This document shows, one piece after another, positions 34,260 to 45,931 of a stretch of DNA of 64,000 bases. A program made the translations under genes and the position numbers. The first letter of the stretch is position 1, and every line of letters starts with the position of its first letter. The stretch covers positions 6,980,173-7,044,172 of the forward strand of contig CM043798.1 in the NCBI GenBank assembly GCA_023974075.1, written 5' to 3'. This DNA is from Chaenocephalus aceratus (Eukaryota; Chordata; Actinopteri; Perciformes; Channichthyidae). The notes below the pieces were generated by a model. The model was not told the origin of the DNA. It ran no database searches and saw only the letters and a program-made list of their open reading frames with translations.

Positions 34260-36700
34260 GATGGAATACAAGTGGACCTAAAACAGAACCTTGAGGAACA
34301 CCATTAGCAATGTTTAACCACTCAGAAGACAGCCCATCAAAGTGAACATATTGGGACCTTTCAGAGAGGTAGTTTACAAACCAACCCACTGCATGGCTGG
34401 ACATGCCTATACTGGCTAGCCTCTGCTTGAAAATGTGATGATCGACGGTGTCAAACGCTTTTGAAAGGTCAATAAATAGAGCTGCACAACTCTGCGTATT
34501 ATCTAAAATACTCGCCACATCATTCACCACTTTCATTGTGGCAGTGATAGTGCTGTGTTGCTTTCTGAAGCCTGATTGATGTTTAGACAGGATGTCATTT
34601 GTACATAAAAACACCTTTACCTGTTCACTCACTAAGCGTTCAAGAACCTTAGCCAGAACTGACAACTTAGTTATTTAATAAGGTGGCCTCCCCTCCTTTT
34701 AGCAAAGGCAGGACATACGCTGACTTCCACAATTTTGGAATTGTGTTAGTGCTGAGGGAGAGGTTAAAAAGAGTAGTGAGAGGTGGAGCAATACAATCTG
34801 CAGCTATCTTTAAAAAGAAGGGTTCTTCGTTGTCCGGGCCAGCTGGTTTCTTAGGATCTAGCTTGGTTAAAGCTTCACGAACAACATCAACAGTAAAAGG
34901 GGTAAAACTAAAAGGGTTTTCCAACACACGTTTTTCAGAGTCACATACTGTAGTGTTCACAGAAGCAGAGTTAGTGACAGAATCAAACAGAGAACCACAG
35001 GACACAAAATGCTCATTAAAGCAATTGAGCATAGTAGCCCTGTCCGATATAGAGCCAGATGCTGTGGTAATGCACGGAGTTGCTCATTACGGATATCGCC
35101 GGTGGATAACGATTTAATGGCTTTCCAAAATGTTCCAGGATTATTTAGATTCTTTGTGGTTACTGACAGATTGTACTTTGATTTAGCACTTTTGATTTGC
35201 GATGTGAAGCTATTCCTTAGCTGCCTAAAACGCAGCCATTCTACCTCTGAGCCTGATTTCCTAGCCTTTGCCCAGGCCTTGTTTCTCTCATGAAGGAGAC
35301 TGGACAGATTAGCAGAAAACCAAGGATTGTCTCGTCCCTTTACTCTAAATTTACGCAGGGGTGCATGTCTATCAATGATCTCCATAAAACCAAGATAAAA
35401 ATAAGACCATGCGGTTTCTACATCAGCACACAGATCGATTTTCCCCCAATCAAAATCAAACAGATCATGCACAAAACCCTGCTCCACAAAAATGTGTTTT
35501 GTCTCTCTTAATGATAATGCAAGGTTTAACCTTTTGGACCTTAGTGTCCCTAATTGTGGCTACAACACAGTGATCACTCAGATCATTTGCAAAAACTCCC
35601 ACAGATGAATATTTATGGGGAACATTTGTTAAAATTAGATCAATTAAGGAGGATTTATTTGGGGACTTAATATTTGGGCGAGTAGGACTGTCTACAATCT
35701 GGGTAAAATTCAATGAGGTACACAGGTTTTTAAAATCCTCTGACACAGAAGTTAACCAGTCCCAATTAAAATCACCAAGCAGCACTATTTACTTGTAGGA
35801 AAGTTGTGATAACAGTTTTTGCCAATGACGATAAAGAGTCCTTGACAGCCGAAGGGGCCCTGTAGCAGCCCACCACCATGAGCTGTTGACCCTTTGTTAC
35901 CTCAATATTCACGGCTAAAAATTCTAGCTGTTTACTAACAGATTTGGAAACCATATTAGTTACACAAAACTTATTTTTCACATAAATGGCAACGCCACCA
36001 CCTTTTTTAGGCTGGTCAGTGCGATATACACTGTAACCATTTATGTAAATGTCAGAGGCCAAAATGGATTTATCTAGCCACGTTTCTGATAAGACAATGA
36101 CATCAGCATCAGTCGAACTCGCCCAAATACGGACAAAATCTAATTTAGGTAACAGACTACGCACATTTAAATGAATTAAACCTAGCCCAGATCTAGATAT
36201 AAAATCAGCAGGAGTAGCTATTTGACTAATACTGCTCGGTGGACCTGGATTTGGCTGTACATTTCCTGATAGTAACAACAATAAAAATACCAAGCACCTT
36301 TTCCTCTTAATCAACACACATACATTGTCAGCTGTTCTAGAGTCACCAGCAAACTTCGCGAAAGTGAGATTAGAGTTTAAAAAACAATTCTGAAGGACCA
36401 TCGTGGCAGGCATGTGAGAAAGACAAACATTTTCCGAAATGAATGTCCGCGACAGTGCAACCAGCAATTGTTTGTGCAACACCTCCGAAACTGTACAGGG
36501 GATGTCCACTGCGGGCGGCAGAACATACCCGAATCCAGTAGATTGTTCAGGACGACTAGCAAATCTTCTCCTTGTCCAGCACAGCCAAGAAAAGGCACAG
36601 CAGAAACACGACACCCGCCATTCTCCCAGTCCAGCACAACAGTATCCACGCTGTTCCCGGAGCAAGGTGGAACCAGGCCTCAGCACAGGTGCGGAGAGGA

Positions 36701-36786
36701 GCGGCGATACGCGGTGTGTGGAGCGGCGATACGCGGTGTGAGGAGCGGCGAGAGGAACAGCAAGAGGAGGGGCGATACGCGGTGTG
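36701..36786. repeat. GC-rich subrepeats in the LINE B 5' region
   Basis: GGCGATACGCGGTGTG occurs three times (about 36703, 36725 and 36771), with AGGAGCGGCGAGA pieces between and after. Tandem subrepeats in a 5' region are common in LINE promoters; that role is inferred. Confidence 0.7.
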
Positions 36787-37036
36787 AGGAGCGGCGAGAA
36801 GGGCGGCGAGAGGAGAGCCGGGACCACACTTCCGACTCTTTATCTCTGCAAGAGTTGCTCCCTCTCGTGCTAAATCCACTCGGCGGGCAAAAGTAGGATC
36901 CCAGAAGTGATTCGCCCAGTGTGGAGTGGCTCCTGAAACCCTTCCCGGCGTGCCTTTAGTGGAACTCGGGTCCGCTGTGGTGGATGACGTTGAACGTGGC
37001 TCTCATCCGGAACTCAGCAAAGGTGGATCACGTGTA

Positions 37037-37076
37037 TCTCGAGCCGGTTTCTGAAACTTACCTACCCCACCTTTAA
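37037..37076. mobile_element. TTAA MITE, right end only (copy 3)
   Basis: CTCGAGCCGGTTTCTGAAAC and CTTACCTACCCCACCTTTAA match the right ends at 14902 and 23950. The rest of the copy is absent; LINE B lies next to it, so it may have been cut by that insertion. Confidence 0.85.
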
Positions 37077-38962
37077 TTGAGCAATTTTTTTTTTTAAGAA
37101 GTATAATGTTGCAATCTCTTTAAGATCAGTAATTGCAGTTCCAAGATAGATGTTGTTTTCTCTCTTTCACAGGCCCACACAATAAATCACGAGACTTCCA
37201 AATCCTAACAGACAGAGATAAGTATCACTTTGTATTGCGAGCCAAATCTATGAAGGGGTTCTACTTGGCCCAATTTAAATACCATGAAGAGAGTATTAAC
37301 CCAGCTCAAGCTAAATGTCAAATGTCTTTAACCTCTTAAGCCCGAAGGTCCCCCCAGTGGACCCCTCCCACCGTTTTTTTACGAGACTATGTCTCAGGGC
37401 TTCTTAACATTTATGAAACTATTAATGTTTCATACCCTTTTAAAGGTAAGAAACTCCGCTAACTGACAATAAGAACAATTGTTAGCTAAAAAAAACACAA
37501 GAGTAATACCAAGCCTTTGAATTAGCATTGAGCGAAAAAATGCTAACTAATGCTAACGCTTTTTTACACAGAACTCACGGTAGAAATGCCCTTATTACTA
37601 TCTTAACTGCACAAACAAGATATACGATTTAAACTGAGACTCCACAGATTCCACACATGTAATGTCATCACTGTACGACCTCGAATTCCTGGAGCTATCA
37701 GCCAGAAAAGAGAAAGTAAACAACATCCGGTTTCAAAAATATTACAATAATTACGTCTTACCTTTTTTGATTTGTGATCAAAAGTTGTATTCAACGGAAT
37801 AAAAACGCCGCTCAAGGTTAATCCAATGTCTTTGTGTCACGTAGAATTTTTGACTGATAATCCATCATCATATTTATGGCAATATACTGGGTATAAAGTT
37901 TTGCCGTCCAGGCTTGTACTATCAGATATGTTTCGTTTGCTTCTCTATTACATCCGCAATGGTAATGTTTACGTGGATTTGGAAGCTGCCCATCGATTCT
38001 ATTGGATGTAATGGTTAAGAAAAAGTTGTAAATCACCCAAATCGACCAATGGGTTCCAGATATATGGTCCTGCGTAAAGTATAAAGAATGCCAGCCAGCT
38101 TAAGTACATTATGCAGCAGACTTTACTTATTGTTTACTACGTAAGGAAGCAGGAATTGCAGGACCCAGAGCGCAAGGAGCACAGAGCGGATAGCAGATAA
38201 CGGAATTGCAGTTTTATTGCTTATAGATTATCAGAACATTTCAAAGGGGACACAGCCACATTTGATATTAACCTATGGATTAACTACATCATCGTTTTTA
38301 TCTTTTTAATGCCATTGAAGACCAGTTTAGACCAGACAAAGAGGAAGGTGAGCCATGTTAGCCTAGCGCATTAGCGCTAGCGCCACAACGTCGCAAGTTT
38401 GTATCTTTCAGTGTTGAGGTGGGCACCATTAGATTATGTGTCTTTACGATCATAAACAATGTGTTGGATGTGCAGCTAGGATAAGTAATAAGGGAGCTAG
38501 GAGTGATTTTCGGTGCAGTAATAGGTTAGCATTTTTCGCTCGGGGCTAATTCAGAGGCTCACTGTAAGAGGATAACAGAGTAGGCCTATGTTTTATTTTA
38601 TTTTATTTAAAAAAAATTCACAACAGTTGTATTTGGATGGAATGAATACCTATAGTGATAATTCAAAGTAATAAAATGATTTTTACAGTGAAAAAGTTCA
38701 AATGGAACTGATGGTTCCCAAATTACCCAGAGGTGAGTCCGCTTGGACTTTATTTTTCTAAACCTCTCTAAAAAGGTCAAATTTAACTTGTTTTGCATCA
38801 ATCTTGATACAGGGTACTTATTATATGTTATAGTTTGGATTACTAAAGCTTTTAGTCTACTAGCCCATCATTCAAGGGTGGTTTTTACTATAAGTAATGG
38901 GTTTTTTTCTTAGGCGGATATTAGAATTTGCATGTTTTTACTGTGTTCCATCTGAATTTACT
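37077..38962. other. intergenic DNA between MITE remnant and TTAA element copy 2
   Basis: AT-rich. The stretch 37330-37820 starts AACCTCTTAAGCCCGAAGG and ends GCCGCTCAAGGTTAA, which could be old element ends. No gene recognised. Confidence 0.4.
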
Positions 38963-39305
38963 TTAAAGGGGACCTATCATGCAAAATGCACCTTTGTACG
39001 TCTTTTATACATGAATATGTGTCCCCGGTGTTCTAGGGAACTCACCAAGTGTCAGAAAACACAACCCTCTCTATTTTCCTCCTTCGCCAAATCTCTAAAA
39101 AAGGGGCTGCAACGGATCTGAAAAAAACGGATCCAGATTTCAATACTTTTCTACGTCACAGAGAAGTCCTCGGCTTATTGGTCAAACTCTCCACCTATCA
39201 GGGGAATGAGCCACGGCCACGTGCATTGCCAAACCTCTCATTCGCATATAGGCTATCGGCAGGCTAAATCAACCCACATCTGTGTTTTTGCCTGCTCTTG
39301 CCAGG

Positions 39306-41230
39306 ATGTCTAAGCCAGTTAAACGTTGTGCTGTTGTTGGCTGCAAGACTCGGGACAGGGGACTGCATGCAATGCCATCAGTGGAAAAAGAAATGAATCT
39401 GTGGCTAGACTTCATTTACAAGGGACATGTGCCAGAAGACCACGGCAGATTTCTGTTTGTGTGTTCCAAACATTTTACAACGGACATGTTTATGAACTTG
39501 TCTCAAGTCCAACACGGATATGCCTCCAAAGTAATGCTAAACCCGGGATCAATACCAACCATCCGGGACCAGGCCAGTGAGGACACATCCAATTTTGAAG
39601 CTGTAAGTTTTTATTTAGCGGTGTTTTTCCTGATAAAGCTATCTCTAGCTTGTAGCATGTAGCATGTAGCTTCGCCGTATCAATGTCGCCTCAAACCCAA
39701 ATAGTAATCGGTTAGGTGTTTATATATTTTTGTAGCATTTTATTTTGTACGTCTTTGCTTTGTCTTTTATTTGAATTATCAGGCATTTGCTAACATGTTC
39801 AGACATACTGCCGTAATGGCGATCTGTGTGAAGGCTGTAAAGCCACGCCCTAGGCGATAACACAAGTATTTATTCTCCTATTTATTAGTATTTTGTATCC
39901 TCTAAAATCATATTGAGTAAGTTATAATAACAAACGTAATCTTCTGTAGGCAAGTGCCGTTTTTTCCAGCGTTATATGTAAAAGCTTTTGTGATTGTAGT
40001 CTGTAAGAATGATCAGATATCATCGATCTGTAAGCTAAGCTACGCTACGCTAATGAGACATGCCGTTTTTTCCAGCGTTATATGTAAAAGCTTTTGTGAT
40101 TGTAGTCTGTAAGAACGATCAGATATCATCGATCTGTAAGCTAAGCTACGCTACGCTAATGAGACATGCCGTTTTTTCCAGCGTTATATGTAAAAGCTTT
40201 TGTGATTGTAGTCTGTAAGAACGATCAGATATCATCGATCTGTAAGCTAAGCTACGCTACGCTACGCTAATGAGACATGCCGTTTTTTGCAGCGTTATAT
40301 GTAAAAGCTTTTGTGTGTTTACTTGTTTGCGCACATGAATATAAATGGGGGTGTGTTAGGATACAACACTGTGTATGTATGCGAGGGGGAACACACACCA
40401 CGAGTAAAACTGAGCTAAAGCCCCGTCGGTCTGTTGTTGTTGACAAGGCCTTACCTCTAGCAACAGGCTAATTAGTGGCTAGCACTCATTACAGTCAGTC
40501 TACTGAGCTCAGCCCCTCTCCAACACATCATCTGTATTGAGTCAGAAACACAGCATGCACGTTACGGTTCAAAACTAACTCGGATTGGAAAAGGCTAAGC
40601 AAAGAGCTTTGCTAAATAGAGAGTTTTGCTAAATAGAGAGTTTTAGCCCCATCTTTTGGGATTTCAGACTATATTTATCCAAATAGTATTTTCTCATCCT
40701 GAATACTAAGTTGAGATGATTTTGTTCTAACTATGTGTTCTTCTTTACAGGCCAGCACCTCACATACTTACTAATTAGTGACAATTTGTACATCCTTTGC
40801 TATTATTTACATTTTTTTGTATCATGGCGGAAATGAAAGACTGTACCTGGCAGCCCTGCACTACAATGAAAACGCTGAGCGTGCACAAGCCACTACATCC
40901 ACTGGAAACCCTCTGTATAAACTGCAGTTCCCAAAGGCCAGGAAGGGAGAATGCAGAGCAAAACCAGTAAAGACTGACCCCACATTCCGTAAGTGTTTAA
41001 AATATTTATTATACAACTATTTACAAATATAAAATAAAAAAATTAGAAAGAAGTTTCAGTTTTTTTCATGCATATACTAATCTAAACCACATTTTTTGTT
41101 GTGCTTTTTTTACCATTGCACAGCCCTACGTGGCCAACTTGATGGACCTCATCTTCAACCAAGTCTTTGTGGACCCTGCACCATTATGAGCGACCTGACA
41201 GGGAGGAGGTCATCGCTACACGGTTCAATT
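39306..41230 (+). pseudogene. THAP-domain gene of TTAA element, three exons, decayed
   Basis: Exon 1 (39306-39602, ATG start, GTAAGT donor) encodes a THAP zinc finger: CAVVGCKTRD, LHAMPS, the Trp of LWLDFIY, then VCSKHF (the C-x2-H pair) and the closing PGSIPTI. Exon 2 (from about 40751 to 40988, acceptor TTTACAG) carries YHGGNERLYLAALHYNENAE and KLQFPKARKGEC, but has a TAA early in the expected frame. Exon 3 (from 41124) carries YVANLMDLIFNQVFVDPAP, then stops; a related piece ERPDREEVIA follows in another frame, with residues missing between. Exons 2-3 recall a large uncharacterised animal family I cannot name. THAP domains bind DNA; the rest has no known function. Confidence 0.8.
39955..40315. 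repeat. tandem repeat, 106-bp unit, about 3.4 copies
   Basis: TGCCGTTTTTTCCAGCGTTA starts at 39955, 40061 and 40167 (106 bases apart), with a variant start at 40278 (111 apart because of one more CTACG). Each unit ends CTAAGCTACGCTACGCTAAT. It lies in the intron of the THAP gene. Confidence 0.95.
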
Positions 41231-41739
41231 TGGCTGCTGTCTGAACCCAACATCGACATTCCACGGATCAGGAAACTCCCTGCGTATCCTGAGGACAACG
41301 CAGGCCGGAATCACCACTCTGATCCTGCGTCCAAGGAAGCCCCAGCACCAGCTCACAAAGCTTCTGTAAAAATATTTAGTGTCATTTATACAAAATACAA
41401 TTAGGCTACATTTAGTTTTTTTTATGGGTTTTTTTTAACCGTTGATTTTGACAATAAAGTTCCGAGTTGATATCAAAATGTGTCGTGATTATTCATGTTT
41501 GGATGGGTAAAGAATATTCTGATTTCAAAAGCATAAGGTTGTGTGTGTGGACCTTTTTGTCGTACACATGGGTGTGTTATGCCATTGCTGTGTAGTATAT
41601 AATATAATAGTACATGTACAATGACAGAATGAAAGATTGCATAAAGCCATATACACCAGTATGTATTTCCATGAACAATATTAGCATTCGTTTTACAATT
41701 TCAGTCAAACAAACAAACCACTAACTGCTCTATTTGCCT

Positions 41740-42546
41740 CAACTGTAGTCCACCATGTTCAGCTCTGTAAATATTCAATGCATTCTGCAGGGAGAACACA
41801 TTTAGGCACACAGGCTCCAATCCAGGATGGTCCACCATACAGGTTACAGAGTCCTCAAGTTACTGCATCTGTCTTGACACATTGTGATAAACATATATTG
41901 AATGACATGTGAAATGTATTTAAAGAGACAACTTAGTAAAGCTGTCAAAAATGTTACCTGTGGTATCTCCATGCAGCACACATTCTCCGTTCAGAAGGCA
42001 TCGTGGCGCAATTTGCACAAAGAAGTCAATAACTGAGCTTTTAAAAAACACATGAAACTACACACATTGCTGACAACTGAGGTGTTGTTGGAGTTATACT
42101 TTTTATCATCCTAAGTTATTCAACTTTCCAACGGTTGTTGCACGATGTTGGAAGAAAAGGACTGTAAACTATTAATAAACGCAATGAGGCCATTGTATAT
42201 ATGCTGAAAATATGAATGTCTCCCTTTATAAATATATATATCGCTGTTTTTGTGTTACAAACTGTACACATTGCATTCTTGCTAATTAGCCACAATTTGA
42301 ACGGAATAAGGAGCAAGCATCGTAACAGAATAAAATAAATAGGGACAACAGCTTGTCAGCTAACCATTCAGAAACGTCCTGCTGCAACCGAGATTTTTGC
42401 ACCTCCACCAAAACCTCCGCTGCTTCAGGGTCAGTTTCTGGATCAAATTGATAATATGCTTGAACACATGCTTTGCTCTGAGATGACATGTTTATTCCAC
42501 ACTCGTAATCACAGCAAGCACGGTAACGTGACTCTCGCCGGCTCAT
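41740..42546 (-). pseudogene. gene resembling the C-terminal domain of P2X7, minus strand, decayed
   Basis: Three pieces on the minus strand. The first (42546 downward) reads AYYQFDPETDPEAAEV and SRLQQDVSEW. The second (about 42010-41945) has a CxxC, then MPSE and, after a one-base frame change, TENVCCMEIPQ, ending before GTAAC. The third (about 41852-41740) reads DHPGLEPVCLNVFSLQNALN and IYRA. The order RLQQDVSEW, CxxC..MP, CC.EIPQ, DHPG.E.VCLN matches the cysteine-rich cytosolic tail of P2X7 receptors. No channel or membrane segment is present, so it is the tail domain alone. It is convergent with the THAP gene and inside the same element. Confidence 0.75.
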
Positions 42547-43023
42547 GCCTGCTCTTCTGCAGGGGGGCGTGGTCAGCTGCTGCTCAGAATTTTCAAAGAC
42601 AGGCTTAGAATAAAGCGAAAATGAGCGAAACGAGGCATGTCTAAAAAATGATCTGTTTGGTATTTTGAAAAATAAAATGTATAAATATACCTTATATAGG
42701 TATGGTCATACACTATATCATTTAAATATAGCATGATAGGTCTCCTTTAAAATAAAAACATCTATATTGATTCTGACACTTCTACATCCAACTCACAGAT
42801 GTAACCTTGCTTTGAGAGAAAAGATTATTAATGTACCCCTTTTAGAAGTGAAGATATAGTCTTTGTTGTGTTAGTGGCATTTTCGAGCCTGAAACCTGAA
42901 AAACAGGCTCAGGGCTTCAAAAATTCCAGTCTAGTTTCCTTCGAGTTCAGTCTAAGCTACGAATTGTTTCTCATAAACATTCTCACTGCTGTCCCAGATG
43001 TTGTAAACCTTGGGCAGACAAGC

Positions 43024-43044
43024 CCCCCCCCACACACACACACA

Positions 43045-43080
<36 letters not shown>
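43024..43080. repeat. CA microsatellite
   Basis: (CA)n preceded by eight or so C and interrupted once by CCA. Confidence 0.95.
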
Positions 43081-43082
<2 letters not shown>

Positions 43083-43469
43083 TGGATGAGTATTCGCCTT
43101 ATCCACATTGTAAATTGTTGCCTTCTTTAGAGTTATTAGTAATTCAAGATTAATTATTAAATTAAATATGGTACATAAGATAAAATACTGAAGCTTTGAC
43201 TTGATAATTTCGTTCACAACATTAGACCTTGTCCTCTAATCTCTACTAGAATAAGATACGTGCATGTTTGGGTATTTTAACACTCCTGTTATGTACCTAA
43301 TCTTGTTATCCTTTTCACTACAGAGCTGGGAAGGTGGTGTATTGATTCGATTCTGATCTGTGCAAGTCCAATTTTGACTGACTTTAGTTATATTGTTAAT
43401 GTTCATTTAACTTCAACCCATAGGTGATTATTTAAATTAACTCAACATTTCACATGATGATGGATTAAA

Positions 43470-44470
43470 TGGATGAAATCAAGTACAGTTCACATTGACT
43501 CTGGTGTCCCACAAGGCACTGTGCTGGGTCCATTGCTTTTCTTATGCTACATTAATGACCTGCCGTCACATGTAGCATCTACAGTGCGGTTATTCACAGA
43601 TGACTGCCTGCTCTACAGGCCTATTAAAAATGGAAGTGACCAAGAAGATACAGGGTGACCTGACTAGACTTCAGGAATGGGCTAACACTTGGGGAATGTG
43701 CTTTAATACTAGTAAGTGCTACATCCTACGAACAAGCAGATCAACAAACCCGCACATTAAAAACTATACTCTATGTGGCCAGGTGTTAAAAGAGGTGACC
43801 CACCAGCCTTATCTTGGGGTAGAAATCCATAACAACCTGAAATTTGGCCAACACATTGGCCAAATTGTAACACAGGCAAACCATTCGCTCGGCTTCCTAC
43901 GCCGGCACCTGCAACGCTGTCCCCAGAAACTGAAGGAGACAGCTTTTGTGGCCCTAGTACGTTCTAAACTAGAGTACGCCAGCTCAGTCTGGGACCCCTA
44001 CACTTGATAAAGACAGTGATGCCCTGGAATCAGTACAAAGAAGAGGTGCAAGATTCATTTTTGGAGATTATGAATGGGACAGCAGTGTCACAGAAATGCT
44101 CAAGCGGTTGAACTGGGTGGAATTAGGTGAAAGGCGGCGATTGGCTCGTTTGGTTCTCTTCTTCAAGATTGTCCATAACATCTCAGCCATTGATGCATCA
44201 ATGTACCGAGAGCCAGTTAGAAGAAGTGCAACCCGCAAAGCCAACTGTTTGAACTTCGAGCGAATTTTCGCAACTAGTGACACTCTTAAATACTCCTTCT
44301 TTCCGAGAACAATCAGAGAGTGAAACTTGCTACCAGAAGAAGCTGTCATCGCAGAAACCGTGGAGTGCTTCCGGCAAATTTTAAGAGACATTTAGCGGGG
44401 ATCATCCATCCCCCACTGAGCGTGATACCTCTGGGTTCTGCTCAGTATTAATCCAGATCCAGATCCAGAT
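43470..44470 (+). mobile_element. LINE C, 3' part only
   Basis: RT pieces: [31 protein letters not shown] (the YADD position, Ala replaced by Thr), then NTWGMCFNTSKCYI, YLGVEIHNNLKF, LGFLRRHLQRCP and SKLEYASSVWDPYT. A stop and frame change at about 44005 precede VQRRGARFIFGDYEWDSSVT and the end. The 3' tail has three repeats of CCAGAT (44455-44470). The layout resembles I-clade/Nimb-like or CR1-like LINEs; I cannot decide. Confidence 0.82.
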
Positions 44471-44639
44471 TAGTGTTCCACATTTTTCCCACTAATTTGT
44501 TTTACGATTAGGCCGATGGTAAAGAGAGACATTGATGACCTTGTGTCCTTTTTGTTAGTACGTGGTTCCATTTTGTCTATATGGCCTTGGACGGTGTTAC
44601 GTGCCGCAGTTGGTGCTTGGGAGGAGCGAGATAGGGATT

Positions 44640-45731
44640 TTCAGCTCAGGAGGGAGCTGGAGATCAGGAAGCAGGAGCTGGAGCTGGAGATCAGGAAGTT
44701 GGAGTTGGAGGCAGACACTGCTGTCCGGATGCATCAATTAGAGATTCAGGCAGCTGGAGTGGGTGATTCTGCCGTTACACCTACAGGTTCTGCTGCTGCT
44801 TTTGATGTTGGTAGTAACATTCAGCTGGTCCCTGTCTTTCGTGAGTCGGAAGTGGAGATTTTCTTTGGTGCATTTGAGCGCATTGCTGCTGCTCTGCGCT
44901 GGCCAGAAGACGTGTGGGCCATACTTGTACAGTGCAAGCTAGTCGGCAAGGCTCAGGAGGCTTGCTCTTCTCTTTCTGTTGAGGATTGTTTGGTGTATGA
45001 CAAAGTGAAAGGTGCTGTTCTCAGGGCATATGAGCTGGTGCCTGAGGCCTACCGGCAGCGTTTCCGCGGCCTGAAGAAAACGTCTGGCCAGACGTATGTG
45101 GACTTCGCGAGGGAGAAGAAAATCCTCTTTGACAGGTGGTGTAGAGCTTGTAAAGCTGAGGACATTACTTCAGTGTGTGAGCTGATGATGTTGGAGGAGT
45201 TTAAAAACTGTATACCGGAGCGTACGGTAGTTTATCTTAACGAACAGAAAGTAACTACCCTTCAGCAGGCTGCCACTTTGGCAGACGAGTTTGCACTGAT
45301 ACATAAGAGCGTTTTTTTTCCAGCGAGACTTTTACCATAGAGCTCGTGACACATACGTCCCCCGTGCCAGTTTTCCAGTTTCAGGTCCCAAGCCAGAAAA
45401 GCGTTGTTTTTTTTGTCATAACCCTGGTCATTTGATAGCAGACTGTGCAGCTTGGAAGCGAAAGCAGGCCACCACTATGGCGGATGAGGAAGGGCTTGTG
45501 CTATCACACAGTGGTGTTTTGGCTCAGAGCGATTCTCCTCATCGTTTTGGTTTCCGGAAAGCTCGTAACAGGCGTGCCACACATGCTCATTCTGCTTCTC
45601 TTCCAGGACCCAAGAAAAAGATATTGTGTTTCTTTTGTCTTGATCATCTAGAGGCAGAGTGTGTAGCTCGGAAGGAGCAGGTGGCAGCTGCTCTGGAAAA
45701 GCCAAAAGACCGGCACCCGGTTGCGATGTGA
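44640..45731 (+). pseudogene. gag remnant of the Ty3/gypsy-type element
   Basis: A charged coiled-coil region rich in LEIRK/LELEI (about 44640-44740) is followed by a capsid-like domain (LVPVFRESEVEIFFGAFERI, PEAYRQRFRGLKK, YVDFAREKKILFDRWC, EEFKNCIPE) as in fish gypsy gag. After a frame change near 45320 a zinc knuckle CFFCHNPGHLIADC appears (about 45410), then a second, shortened knuckle-like CFFCLDHLEAEC (about 45630). No protease, reverse transcriptase or integrase follows. The frame open from 44516 starts in flanking DNA and its first codons are not gag. Confidence 0.85.
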
Positions 45732-45931
45732 CAGAGTGGTGAGTTGCAGTTAAGTTCTGCATCCGTCTGTGACAGTGCTGTGGGTGTGGGTGTTTCCGTC
45801 TCTGAAGCGGTGGGTGTGGACCTAGCTCAGAGCGATGTGGATCTGTGTTCAGTGAGTGGTGTGTGTGTTCCATGTGTTGCTCCGGTGTTGGCTGCTGGTG
45901 AGCAGTATAAGGTGTGTTTTATGGGGGGGGG

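Larger units (their letters stand above)
32975..36827 (-). pseudogene. LINE B ORFs (endonuclease, reverse transcriptase), frameshifted and interrupted
   Basis: Pieces in order on the minus strand: 36827-35772, with NVQPNPGPP, LIHLNVRSLLPKLDFVR, VLSETWLDKS and KGGGVAIYVKN (endonuclease); 35785-35465, with LLGDFNWDWL and LSDHCVVA (endonuclease end); 35487-34957 (linker); 35032-34667, with KLDPKKPAGPD and LWKSAYVLPLLKGG (RT start); 34665-34216, with QSGFRKQHSTITA, LFIDLSKAFDTVDH and [11 protein letters not shown]; then, after the inserted L2 piece, 33850-33221, with FYADDTVMY and YLGIWLDD. A tail piece lies at 33163-32975. The RT motifs are recognisable, but at least four frame changes and the insertion make it non-functional. 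Confidence 0.88.
32806..36890 (-). mobile_element. LINE B, near full length, minus strand, split by an L2 3' end
   Basis: Read on the minus strand from a GC-rich 5' region with short tandem subrepeats (36701-36786), through a frame holding NVQPNPGPP and the endonuclease, then reverse transcriptase and C-terminal region, to a 3' end with AATAAAG and a TGAAA reiteration (32806-32835 on +). Several frameshifts. About 4 kb without the inserted L2 piece. The 3' hairpin resembles that of LINE A. Jockey-superfamily; clade not settled. Confidence 0.87.
38963..42750 (+). mobile_element. TTAA element copy 2 (Kolobok-like) with THAP gene and P2X7-like gene
   Basis: The left end TTAAAGGGGACCTATCATGC and the right end GCATGATAGGTCTCCTTTAA are inverted copies, with TTAA outermost. 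It is about 3.8 kb. It holds a THAP-domain gene on + (39306 to about 41230), a convergent decayed gene on - (42546 to about 41740) and a 106-bp tandem repeat. TTAA targets, AGG termini and a THAP domain together fit the Kolobok superfamily as I know it. I see no clear DDE catalytic core, so copy 2 may itself be non-autonomous. Confidence 0.82.

Noticed and set aside
43024..43089. His/Thr-rich peptide
   Set aside because: Translation of a CA microsatellite.
44516..44640. Start of gag at the ATG at 44516
   Set aside because: The target duplication and LTR start show that 44516-44594 is flanking DNA, so the upstream codons are not part of gag.
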